64,000 bases of DNA from Toxorhynchites rutilus septentrionalis. Its lineage: Eukaryota; Arthropoda; Insecta; Diptera; Culicidae. The DNA is taken from positions 78,577,704-78,641,703 of the forward strand of contig NC_073746.1 in assembly GCF_029784135.1 (NCBI RefSeq), written 5' to 3'. This document shows, piece by piece, positions 1-9,690 of this stretch. The position numbers and the translations under genes are program-made. The notes beneath the pieces were generated by a model. It was not told where the DNA came from and did no database searches. It saw only the letters and a list, made by a program, of their open reading frames with translations. Within the stretch, counting starts at the first letter, position 1. Each line of letters starts with the position of its first letter.

Positions 1-1309
1 CTGACTCTGTTTCGTTCTCGCAACGAATTGTCATCCGTTTGTTTCCAAGATTGAGTGTATTTTCATGTTGTCAGGAGGAAACCACCGCACGGTGCGCTAA
101 CCATGCCCTCCCCCGCCCAGCGAATACGTTTCGTCACAATTGGCGTGCACAATCCGGGAGGCTTACGGTGATCGCATTGTATATATTGGGGACCCCTTGA
201 TAACGCCGGGGGAGGCATCCAATTTTTTCCTTGTTGTTCATCCGGATATTCTCTACTGGCACGATACGGATGAAGTAATTCCCCTTTTTTCCCGTCCGTT
301 CGCACTGGAGGCAGCAGCTGAGTTGCGATATGGTTTGGCCATAGTAAGTCCACACGCGTGCAGGCGGGCAGCAGTTCAGACTTTGTGCGAGCTTTTCAGT
401 TATTTTTGTGTGATTTGCACCGCAACATTGTCGTGTGCACGAGAACAGGATGCCACAATTGAAGTCTAAGTTGAGGACGCATGAATTCGGCGTTTCGTTG
501 AACAAATCAATTGCTTTGTTCTTTTGTATGCCGTTTTTTTTTTTTGCGCTGGGAAATTGTCACGTGTAATACTACGGGTATGACCGATGGCGATGAGAAA
601 TCAGTATGCGACACGGGTCCCGTCAATTTCCGGTCGCCATTCGTCCGATGATATTCAAATGGAAAATTGACCATTCATCGGTTGGTATGCAGTATCAAGT
701 GAGTTGATTCCGAGTATATATATAAATTACGTCCCGAGGGTTTTCGAAGGGTTTTTTAAAAAAAAGAACACGCGATGTAATCACTACTTGGTTGGAACAA
801 GAACTGAACTCTAATTTATTTTTCACACGTTTATATATGGGTAGCTAATCTAAATGGAACTTATTGATAAAGCACTTTCTGGGATTCCTAGGTGTTATGT
901 TCGGCTCGCCGTCGCTCGTGTATGTCGAGTCTGCATTCTTGGTGCCGGTGCTGGTTCTGGCGTCGGGTTACGGAGTGCAGAATTGTGTGTCTGTTGACTT
1001 GTTGCCTGATTCTAACGATGCCAATGATGTCGCTATCTGTTGTTGTTGTTGTTGTATTTGCTCGAGCCTTTGCGATATGTGTTGTTCCTGGGATTTAGGG
1101 TTGAAGTCGGTTGCCTCGGTAACTTATATATATATATATTTTGTGGGTTTATAAAGCATGAACTGCAATTTAGCCTACCTTAACCAGTTAAATATTGCGA
1201 ATTTCGTAGAACTGCGTGATGGAACGTGGTGAAAAGGAAGGTTTCCTTTCTGACTCATCGAAATCTTCGTCGTGCAGTAAACCATTCAAGTGTAAGTAAT
1301 TGTAGATAC
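1..1309. other. no recognisable gene
   Basis: Short frames of up to about 120 codons open on both strands and overlap antisense to each other, with no motif I recognise. The stretch holds a T run near 533-545, a (TGT)n run at 1038-1055 and a short TA run near 1124-1139. Confidence 0.5.
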
Positions 1310-1486
1310 TCACCTGGCATATTCAAAAACATATCTCAATTTTTGGACTATTTCATCAAAAACTACTACGGAAATACTATAGAATTGTATATTAACTATT
1401 ACTCATTCAAGTAATAAACAAGTTTTGCTATTTTTGTAAGATTTTGTTCAATTCATTACGTGATTTCTTTAAAGTGTGCAAATATA
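1310..1486. repeat. left arm of imperfect inverted repeat around the Tc1 element
   Basis: The part near 1316-1400 matches the reverse complement of about 3875-3958. The 50 bases just before 1487 resemble those before 3831. The two arms enclose the Tc1 element and a foldback element, so this is probably a MITE of the same terminal-repeat family into which other copies inserted. Confidence 0.5.
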
Positions 1487-2848
1487 CGCTGACAGAAATA
1501 AAAGCCCACCTCCAAAAATTATATTTAAATCATTCGAAATCTTTGACCTACCCCTCGTTTCAAAACGTTATGGACTGTGCGATATTATTTACAACCTTTC
1601 TGTGATTCAGTTGACGCGATATAAACAAAATATTGTTTACGTTGGCACAAAAAAGTCGATTGTTGTCTACACATAGAGTTTTCAACTGAATCAAAATGAG
1701 TGGAAATAAAATCAGAATGCATATCCGAAATCTTGGTGTTCAGGATCATTTGCAGTAGATTTCACAGCTGAAGATTGCAGAGAAGTTCGGAATAAGCCGA
1801 GGAGCAGTCCGTGAAATTGTGCACAAGCACAATGCTAACGGTTCGCGTGCTTACAGATCCGGAAGAGGCCGTCGTTGGAAGACCGATAAACGTACGGATC
1901 AACGAACCATCAGGGAAGTGAAGAAATATCATAAAGTACCAGTCAAAGTCATTCAGAAACATCTCTGATGAAAATTGCAGGAACTTCATTTGCAGGCTAC
2001 AGTGAAGCACGGAGGAGACAATGTAACGCTGTGGGGATGCTTTTCTTATACTGATGTTGGAAATCTGGTGCGAATTCACGGAATCATGACAGCAGATGTC
2101 TACATTGACATCCTTAATGACAACCTGAAGGAATCGTTTGGAAAAACTGGCCCACGAAACAGCTTCGTTTTCCAACAGGACAACGATCCGAAGCATACTG
2201 CTAAGAAGACCAAAGCCTATTTCCGTTCATGCAAAATAAAACCACTTGAATGACCACCACAAAGTCCTGATCTCAACCCATTTGAGAACCTGTGGGCCAT
2301 CCTCGATAATAAATTGGGGAAAGATGGTATCACTAATAAGAACATTTATCTCACGACTCTGCAGAAGGCGTGGAACGAAATTGGTCCGCAACATCTCCAG
2401 AACTTGGTCGATGGTATACCCAAACGTCTTCAACAGGTCATTGAAGCCTCAGAAGGCCACATTAAATATTGATGCTTTTAACTTTTTCGCTTTTATTGTG
2501 TGATTTGTTATTCCTCGAGCTCGGGAATTTTGGGAATTACTTGTTTTCTTTTTATTTGTTTCGCGCATGAAATAAAATACTTGGTTTAAGTTTTATTTAT
2601 TAAATCTCACTGGATATGATGAAAAGGCAATGAAAAATACTGTTTTTATAATAAAGACTCATGAACTCCCTATAAAATTGTTTTTTATTCAAACAAAATT
2701 GAGAAAATCTTTATCGAATTCGGCATTTAATACGATGTAAACAACACAAGCTCTAACTGTCATAACATAAAGAAACGAGGGGTAACTCAAAGGTTTTGAG
2801 TGTTTTTAATATTATTTTTTGAAAGTGGGCTTTTTTTGTTGTCAACAC
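1487..2848 (+). mobile_element. Tc1-like transposon, defective copy
   Basis: Imperfect inverted termini of about 110 bases bound a transposase relic. The left end reads CGCTGACAGAAATAAAAGCC. The right end, read inward on the minus strand, has GTTGACAAC and then AAAGCCCAC. Both arms also share ACCCCTCGTTTC and a following GTTATG further in. A TA lies just outside each end (1485-1486 and 2849-2850), as Tc1/mariner insertion would give. Exact ends are uncertain because some similarity continues outward. Confidence 0.75.
1696..2472 (+). pseudogene. Tc1 transposase, internally deleted (DD34E)
   Basis: The N-terminus starts at ATG 1696 and has a helix-turn-helix containing KIAEKFGISRGAVREIV. The catalytic half includes TLWGCFSY, QQDNDPKHTAKK and SPDLNPFENLW. 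Counting from the second catalytic Asp to the Glu gives 34 intervening residues, the DD34E signature of Tc1. A stop lies near codon 21 (TAG about 1756). Roughly 300 bases including the first Asp region are missing around 1966-1980. A TGA replaces the usual Trp before PPQSPDLN near 2251. In the family this protein cuts and pastes its own element; this copy cannot make a working enzyme. The terminal repeats flank it on both sides. Confidence 0.85.
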
Positions 2849-3681
2849 TATATTGCCCAAGCAAGTGTTCTCCAATTTCAATTAGCAATTTCCAATTTGC
2901 TGGGAATAACGATTATGACACAAATTCTTTACTATATGGTCGGGGTTCTGCCAAAACGAACCAAGCGCCAAAAACATTATTTTTGGGTATTTCAATTTGA
3001 AGTTTGGGCTCCCACTAATTGACTGTGTCGGATCAAATCTATAACATAATACTACTTTTCATGCTGTAAGCACATATCGTTGTCAATTTCTGATTCAGAA
3101 CCTTTAGAAATATAAAAAAACAAAATTATGTTTATATTGACACGTTTTTGCTGATATTTACAAAATTATATCTTCATAAATGATAACAAATTGATTAAGG
3201 AATGCATTACACTTGGTTCGTTGTGGTTGAACACAATTTTGAAATATGCGGATCAGCGCTTCTACACTTCATGGCAACCCTTAGGCTGTCTTTCTCACTA
3301 GATCCTGACGACATCTGATTTCAGGAGCTTTCCGAAACAGAAAAATCTGTTAAAGATTCGGATCTGCCATCTTGGAGAAAACGATCACTACCGTCCGATG
3401 CCACATTTTGGGTTTATGGTTCACTTTGGTTGAATGCAATTTCGTTTTTTTACAGTCTGCTACACAGAATTTTTCGTTTGGAGCTATTGTCACTTGTTCG
3501 AATGACGTGGTCATTTTACAGTCGATAGATTATTATTATCTGCATGGTGTAAGTAACTCAATTTAAAAAAAATGCCGCTTGATTCGTTTTGGCAGAACCC
3601 CGACCATATGTGCCATAATTATTTTTCTAATTGAAATAGAAAAGCAGTCAAAATAACTTGCTTGAGCAATCTAGTGTTAAC
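2842..3681. repeat. foldback MITE, about 840 bp
   Basis: About 110-130 bases at 2842-2975 match the reverse complement of about 3580-3681. Shared blocks include TGGTCGGGGTTCTGCCAAAA and CAAGCAAGT. The 600-base interior has no coding motif. It abuts the right end of the Tc1 element, so one probably inserted next to or into the other. The next 150 bases (3682-3830) hold nothing I recognise. Confidence 0.7.
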
Positions 3682-3830
3682 GAAGTCATGTAGGGGAGTA
3701 AACGAAATCTAACTTGTTAATTAATTGAAAAAATTATTTCAAGTTAATTACTTACTAACTACAACTATTATCATTTTTGTTAGTTTTTTTTTTAAATTCC
3801 TTGCATGACTTCTTTGATGTGTGCAACAAT

Positions 3831-3983
3831 GCGTTGACAAAAATAAAAGCCCACCCCCGATAAATAATGCAAACATGTTAACAAAAAATTCTATAAAATT
3901 ACGATAGTAGTTTTTGATAAAATAGTCCAGAAATTGAGAAAAGTTTCTAAACATCCGAGGTGGGCTTTATATGCCTGTCACTG
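3831..3983. repeat. short MITE with Tc1-type termini
   Basis: The left end GCGTTGACAAAAATAAAAGC and the right end GGGCTTTATATGCCTGTCAC are inverted versions of the termini at 1487 and 2848. No coding capacity lies between them. It is likely a deletion derivative mobilised by the same transposase family. Confidence 0.55.
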
Positions 3984-3985
3984 TA

Positions 3986-4490
3986 ACATTTAATGTTAAG
4001 GGAATGTCCAATACGACAAAGATTAGGGACGTTTGTAAAAGGTCGATGGAACTAGATATTATATGTTTTCAGGAGGCTGAGTGGGAGCAATTTGGGATGT
4101 TCGGATATGATTCAATTTAGAATATTCACCATTGCAAGAAGGGAATAGCTCTAGCCATCAGATCAACCATAGAATATGACGTTGTAGAGTCTAGATACAC
4201 GGGTGATTAGGATAAGTGTGAATGAGAGAATAATTATTTGCAGTATTTAAGCTCCTTAGGGATCGAACGGAGAGGGAATCTTTTTTTCTGAGACTGTTCT
4301 ACATTATTTGGGAAATATTCCAGAATATACAGGCGACTTCAACTGTATTCTGAATTCTCATGATAGTTCAAATGTGCATTGCGCAAGCTTTAGTACCAAT
4401 TTGAGGTCATTAACACAGAACTTGAGACTGCAAGATGCATGGAATGTCATTGACCCTCCAAGAACGGATTTTTCATTCATACGAGCTTGA
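3986..4490 (+). pseudogene. L1-like LINE: endonuclease-domain relic
   Basis: From about 3988 a frame reads FNVKGMSN and continues to DIICFQEAEW, matching the start of the AP-endonuclease domain of L1/Tx1 LINEs, where the Glu of the QE motif binds metal. A stop follows at about 4120. A second frame at 4308-4490 carries YTGDFNCILN and LRLQDAWN, the conserved GDFN motif and a later part of the same domain. In the family this domain nicks target DNA to start reverse transcription. Stops and frame changes make this copy dead. The reverse-transcriptase and C-terminal pieces lie downstream on the same strand, separated by later insertions. Confidence 0.75.
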
Positions 4491-5009
4491 TTTGATCAAG
4501 CGACCTCAAAACGAAAATTGTTGGTGCACGATTCAATGAGGTTTCGTATTCAGATCATAAAGCGTATATTTTAAAGTTAAATTTGTCTAGATTGAGTGCG
4601 ACATTAGGTTAGGTAAAGGATTTGGAAGAGTGAATCAGTGATAATAAATCATGAAGTTAAGGAGCAGCTCAGAATGAAAAGGGTGGTACTGGGTGTCTCA
4701 AAAACGTCATAACCAAACATAGATAATTTGGTGGATTGACTATGTTAAATCTAAAATTGTTTTTTTGTCAAAATGAAGAACATAATAAGCGAAAAACATT
4801 TTTTGTAATTCGATGAGATGTAATATTTGATCAATCCAGACAAAATCGCTGAAATAAATCCGATAAAAGGTATCATATTGAAATTACAAAGAAATCGTTT
4901 TTTCAAATAATGTGTTTTACGTGATTTAGAGTTACGAGTTGAGAGATTTCATGAAACAACTTTGGAGAGGAATTGGGAAAATAATGATTTTGTTCTGAAT
5001 TTAACTATA
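4491..5009. other. decayed LINE or unclassified sequence
   Basis: This lies between the LINE endonuclease relic and the MITE at 5010. No frame with recognisable motifs remains; it is probably degraded LINE sequence. Confidence 0.4.
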
Positions 5010-5624
5010 CCGTTCTGAATCATATTTCGGACACTTTGTTCTAATATCTTAAAATGCTTCATGCACTGATGATATAAGTATAAATTTAATATCACAATTG
5101 CTTCTTTAGAATGATTCCTTGGTTTCACTATCACTTTATTTGAGAATAACATTTGAATTATCACATAGTAGGAAAAAATTCAACAGCACCACTCATTATC
5201 GTTTGTGTTTGGCGTTTGTTTTGCGAGAGCACGTAGAATTTATCCGTTCATAAATATTTAAATTTCTTCCGGGTTTCATTAGTTTTCATCGTCGTTAACA
5301 GTTTACTGTGATTGCATGGTAAGTGTTTCGCAGTTGACTATAAAATATAATCAAGTGTAATGTAATTTTCGTCCATAAAATTACGAAATCAAGTGTCCGA
5401 AATTTGATTTAGTGTCCGAAGTTTTATTCTTATTCGCTTCATTTGAAAAGCATTTTATTCGATGATTTTATTATGTTCTCAATCAAATAGGTACCAAAGT
5501 AGAAAGCTTGAAAGCATATTGAACTAATTTATTTAAAATATCTACCAAATAATACCTCAGCATAAAGTTTAGATCTGTTTCCTGCATCACATGCCTTAAG
5601 CGTCCGAAATATGATTCGGAACGG
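5010..5624. mobile_element. MITE with TA target duplication, complete copy
   Basis: The left end CCGTTCTGAATCATATTTCG is mirrored at the right end by CGAAATATGATTCGGAACGG (one mismatch in about 20). TA flanks both ends (5008-5009 and 5625-5626). The 615-bp interior has no transposase. A second, right-truncated copy lies at 33372-33868 in the same orientation. Termini and TA duplication suggest mobilisation by a Tc1/mariner-superfamily transposase. It interrupts the L1-like LINE. Confidence 0.8.
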
Positions 5625-5653
5625 TACTTGAAAATTGTGAAGAGAACGACGAA

Positions 5654-6190
5654 ATGATGGAAAAAATCGTAGAAATTTTTATTTATGCATTGATAAAAAC
5701 TGCGAACTCCAAAAAATCACCTGGAATGGATGGTTTACCCGAAGATATTTATCTGGATTTTTGGGATATTGTGAAAACGGAGTTTACTAAAGTGATGATT
5801 AATGTCATTGTAGCAGGGAATTGTCATAAAATTTCTTCGACTGGACGACGGGAAAGTTTTAGTAAAGAAAATAATAATGCGGATTCCATTTTCCGGCTTA
5901 GAGCAATTACCATGCTAAACTTTGATTACATAGCCCTTTCAAGAGCTTTGGAATATCGCTTGGAGAAAATAGTAAACTATGTAATTTAAAATGTGCTCAT
6001 AAACGGCATAATATATTTGGTGCTAAATGTGCACTGCGTGATAAAATTGAAGAATTCAAAATAAAGAGAAAAGATTCCATTTAAAACGGGCGTTCGATAG
6101 AGTGGAATATTTCTTCTTAATCGAAACTATAAGAAATATGGCAATAAATGAAAGATTTCTCAATCGAATAGGATGAATGACAAATGTCAT
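5654..6190 (+). pseudogene. L1-like LINE: reverse-transcriptase N-terminal relic
   Basis: The frame at 5654-5989 contains KKSPGMDGLPEDIYLDFW and, about 75 residues later, FRLRAITMLNFDYIALSRAL, which correspond to the first RT motifs of L1/Tx1 elements (SPG.DGLP and the FRPI..LN.DYK region). Beyond 5990 broken frames still show HNIFGAKCALRDKIEEFK and then a piece resembling the first catalytic-Asp motif (RAFDRVE) with shifts. The YADD-type motif is not found. In the family this domain copies element RNA into DNA at the nick. It lies between the TA-flanked MITE and the Helitron and clearly belongs with the endonuclease relic upstream. Confidence 0.75.
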
Positions 6191-7012
6191 TTTCTATAGT
6201 TTTCATCAATAGAAGGTAATGAGTAATGAAATTCAAATTAAAAGTTCCGTGAGCTAGCTGATCACACTTTTTCGTTGATAAAGCAGTATTCTAGTATAGA
6301 AATTTGAAAAAAAAATTGTTTTTCCTTCATATTTCTGTAGTTTAGGCATTCAAGAATCTACTCTAGAAAGGTCTAATCGAAAATACTTGTTTTCCGAGTT
6401 AGAGCCATTTTAGTTTTCCGAGTTAGAGCCATTTTAGTTTTCCGAGTTAGAGCCATTTTAGTGATGCGGGATCTAACCTGGTACGGCCATAACAATGAAC
6501 TTCAAATGCTTTTTTCTCGAAACTAGTTATTTCAAACGTATTTCAAGCGTACACGATATCTTCTGAACCGATTCATGTCGAATTTATATGGATACAATTT
6601 GCAGTCATTTAAATTTTACTATTTTTTAAAAATCGAGAAACTTAAGAAAAAACCTTTTAAATAACATTTTGTTTTTCAAACGGCCGCCATTTTGTCACAA
6701 GAAATCTTTTTGACTTGTCCGATGCGATAGCGGCATCTTTACTGATTCAGAATCTGTTCGACTTTTTGATTCAGATAACCAGAAGGGCTGGAACTTTTTT
6801 TTTGAACACCCTCACTGCATCAGCTCTCAACTATTCTAGTTATGCATATTTTTTCTTCGTTACATTTTTGTTTTATTTTTTAAAGATAGATGAACAAATA
6901 ATGATATAATGGATTGTAAAATTATTTTTGTTTCATTTTTAGGGAGCTCGAAAAAACGTCCGAAATTCTTGTCTCTACATCAGAATACCCCTTTAAGTGT
7001 TTATGCAGATAA
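6191..7012. other. unclassified AT-rich sequence
   Basis: No recognisable coding motif. It contains a three-unit tandem repeat (separate entry) and ends at the Helitron 5' terminus. Confidence 0.45.
6390..6461. repeat. perfect 24-bp tandem repeat, three units
   Basis: TTTTCCGAGTTAGAGCCATT followed by TTAG occurs three times without a mismatch at 6390, 6414 and 6438. Perfect identity suggests recent slippage or an array under turnover. Confidence 0.95.
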
Positions 7013-7971
7013 TCTATATATATAAAAATGGAGTGATGTCTGTCTGTCTGATTCTTATAGACTCGGAAATTACTGAACCGATCGACATGAAAATTGGTAT
7101 GTAGGGGTTTTTGGGGCCGGGGAAGGTTTTCGTGATATTTTGAGACCCCTCCCCCCTCTCTAAGGGGGGGCTGCCATACAAATGAAACACAAATTTCTGC
7201 ATTACTCGGAAATTAACCAAGCAAACGAAACCAAAGTTGGCATGTGAAAGTTTTAGGGTGCGATAAATGTTTCTATGATGGTTAGACAGTCCTTCCCCCA
7301 CTCAAAGGGGGGGCTGCCATACAAATGAAACACAAATTTCTGCATTACTCGAGAATTAATCAAGCAAATGAAACCAAATTTGGCATGTGGAGGTTTTAGG
7401 ATGCAATAAATGTTTCTATGTTGTTAAGATACTCCTTCTCCCTCTCTTAGAGGGGGCTGCCGTACAAATGAAACACAAATTTTTGCATTACCCGAGAATT
7501 AATCAAGCAAACGAAACCAAAGTTGGCATGTGAAAGTTTTAGGGTGCAATAAATGTTTCTATGATGGTTAGACAGTCCTTCCCCCACTCAAAGGGGGGCC
7601 TGCCATACAAATGAAACACAAATTTCTGCATTACTCGAGAATTAATCAAGCAAATGAAACCAAATTTGGCATGCGGAGGTTTTAGGATGCAATAAATGTT
7701 TCTATGGTGTTAAGATACTCCTTCCCCCTCTCTTAGAGGGGGCTGCCGTACAAATGAAACACAAATTTTTGCATTACCCGAGAATTAATCAAGCAAATTA
7801 AACCAAATTAGGCATATGGAAACTTTAGGGTGCAATGAATGTTTCTATGGTGGTTAGATACCCCTCCCCCCTCTCTTAGGGGTGGCTGCCATACAAATAA
7901 AACACAAATTTCTGCATTACTCGAGAATTAATCAAGTAAATGGGCGGGACGAATTTTGCCGGGTTAGCTAG
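7013..7971 (+). mobile_element. non-autonomous Helitron, complete copy
   Basis: The element starts with TC (TCTATATATATAAAAATGG) and ends with GCCGGGTTAGCTAG, i.e. a GC-rich end followed by CTAG. It is inserted between A (7012) and T (7972). These are the Helitron hallmarks (5' TC, 3' CTRR, AT target). No Rep or helicase frame is present. The interior is about six degenerate direct repeats of about 140 bases, each holding ACAAATGAAACACAAATTT and a GGGGG-type tract, roughly at 7165, 7310, 7450, 7600, 7745 and 7890. It interrupts the L1-like LINE. Confidence 0.8.
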
Positions 7972-8221
7972 TATTTGCATAATAGTGGAGGATGTTCAGT
8001 AATTAGACGAAATTAAAAAAAAAATCGAAACATATAGTAGTGTATAAAGAGCCCTCTTTAGAATACTGAATAATATGTATGATGTATGATGTAATGTATG
8101 ACAGATCAAGGAAAGTGTTTTTTATAGCAATGATTTCAGAATCATGATTGAAACAAACTGGGCTCAGGTAACTAATAGCTCTTCTCGATTGATGTAGTTG
8201 CACAAGATGCGTAATTTAAAT

Positions 8222-8560
8222 CAAATTCAAAGGTAATTTTCCTAAACACTTTCGCGTTATCCAATGTGTGGAACCTATGAACAATTTTGAATTTACCGAG
8301 CAAATTTGCATCAAACAGCAAATCATTCGCAGCTTTATTTGGAAAAAAATGCGGGCAAAGGGTTAGTTATATGCAGCTAATTCTGCCCAAAAAAGAAGGA
8401 GGGTTTGCGCTACATAATGTGGACATGAAATGAAAATCATTATCGGTTAACAGATTCCAGAGAACACAAATAAACCGTTACATTCATGACACGATTATAG
8501 ACAATTCTATTGTTCAAATACAGCTTTCAGAATATGAAAATGATAACCCCAAAAAAACAA
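8222..8560 (+). pseudogene. L1-like LINE: C-terminal relic
   Basis: Broken frames read VIFLNTFALSNVWNL, FAALFGKKCG and LILPKKEGGFALHNVDMK, resembling the region after the RT domain of L1/Tx1 proteins (LSK.WY, F.W.GK, LP..GGL.L.DV). Several stops interrupt it. It continues the LINE relic from 3986 after the Helitron; 7972-8221 between them shows nothing recognisable. Confidence 0.6.
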
Positions 8561-8689
8561 AGACGATTAAACTTTATCAAACTTAAATAGTCTGTAATTC
8601 CCAACTCTTGCGAATAATTATAGAATTGAAAAGAGAAAAATCATAGAAAATATGTGTATTACATTGCACAATGGTCCAGGCGATGCATT

Positions 8690-9345
8690 TAAGTGGAAAT
8701 TAGCAGTTAGAGCTCGACAGTTATTCTCTACACAAAAACTGTCTTTGACAAAGTTGTTACATATAATAGAGCGCTAATTTTTGTGTTATCAAAAATAGGG
8801 TGACCCAAATGGTCGATGAAATAAAAAATCTAACTTTCTAAACTTTCCTTTTTTCTAATATTTGTAGATAGAGGTACACATAGTTCGACAATATTATAGT
8901 CCCAGTTATTTGAGATATCTTTGTAGAACAATGTTTTTTTTCTATCTCTCGAAATAACCGATATAGTGCTTTTTTCTAGGTTGCGTTAGAGTCACCATGA
9001 AAAAAACTGTTTTTTTTCTCTAACATTTATATTTCAAATTCTACATACAAACTGTCTTCGAAAGACTTTTTGCGATGCAGATCTAGTCAATATCTCAACT
9101 TCACTCAAAGTTATTGATATTTCTTCAAAAAAAATACACTCTTTTCAATTGCTTGTCATTCTTTCTGGGGCCAATTGGAATCATGAGTTTTAGGGGAAAC
9201 CCCATCAATAACATTGAGTAGGATTAAGATATTGACAAGTTCTGCATCGCAAAATGTTGGTCTTGATAAGCTCTGAAAGTCGTACGAAGATAGTTTTGAT
9301 GTAGAATATGAAATATAAAAGTTAGAGCAAAGAAACCCGCTCAAA
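8690..9345. repeat. foldback repeat, related to 27755-28170
   Basis: About 130 bases at 8990-9120 match the reverse complement of 9205-9340 (shared motif ATATTGAC and GCATCGCAAAA). The 8690-9165 part also matches 27755-28170 in reverse orientation, including AACAAAGTTGTTACATAT-like and CATTCTTTCTGGGG blocks. No coding motif. The pattern fits a MITE family. Confidence 0.65.
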
Positions 9346-9690
9346 GCTCTCAAAGTTTCGATTTTTTGATCCACGAAAATCTTCCAAGGGGGGAGTAAAG
9401 GAAATTTAGAAAATCGAATTTTTTTTCGACGCCATATGACTTAAAAATGCAGAAAAAGGTCGAGATCAGGTGTTATCTCGAAAAAAAAATTTTTGGCCGA
9501 AAATCGACTTATAGGGATCCCCCCCCCTTGGAAAATTCTCGTGGATCAAAAAATCAAAACTTTGAGCGCTTTGAGGCACCCCTAAACCATGTCCGATTGA
9601 GCTGAAACTTTGCAGAGATCATTTTTTTGGGTCAATAAACAAAATGTACATGGTCGGTTTTTTAAATTCGATGATAAATTTTTTTCTATA
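9340..9690. repeat. foldback repeat, related to 14584-14945
   Basis: TTTTTTGATCCACGAAAATC at about 9360 is mirrored by GTGGATCAAAAAATC near 9541. The right arm continues as GAGGCACCCCTAAA and CAAAATGTACATGGT, which recur at 14850-14935. No coding motif. Confidence 0.65.

Noticed and set aside
134..505. Frames of 96-123 codons at the window start as genes
   Set aside because: Three overlapping frames on both strands with no family resemblance.
7165..7950. CRISPR-like array (regular repeats near 140 bp)
   Set aside because: Units are long and degenerate, spacers are not unique, and the block is bounded by Helitron ends in a eukaryotic genome.
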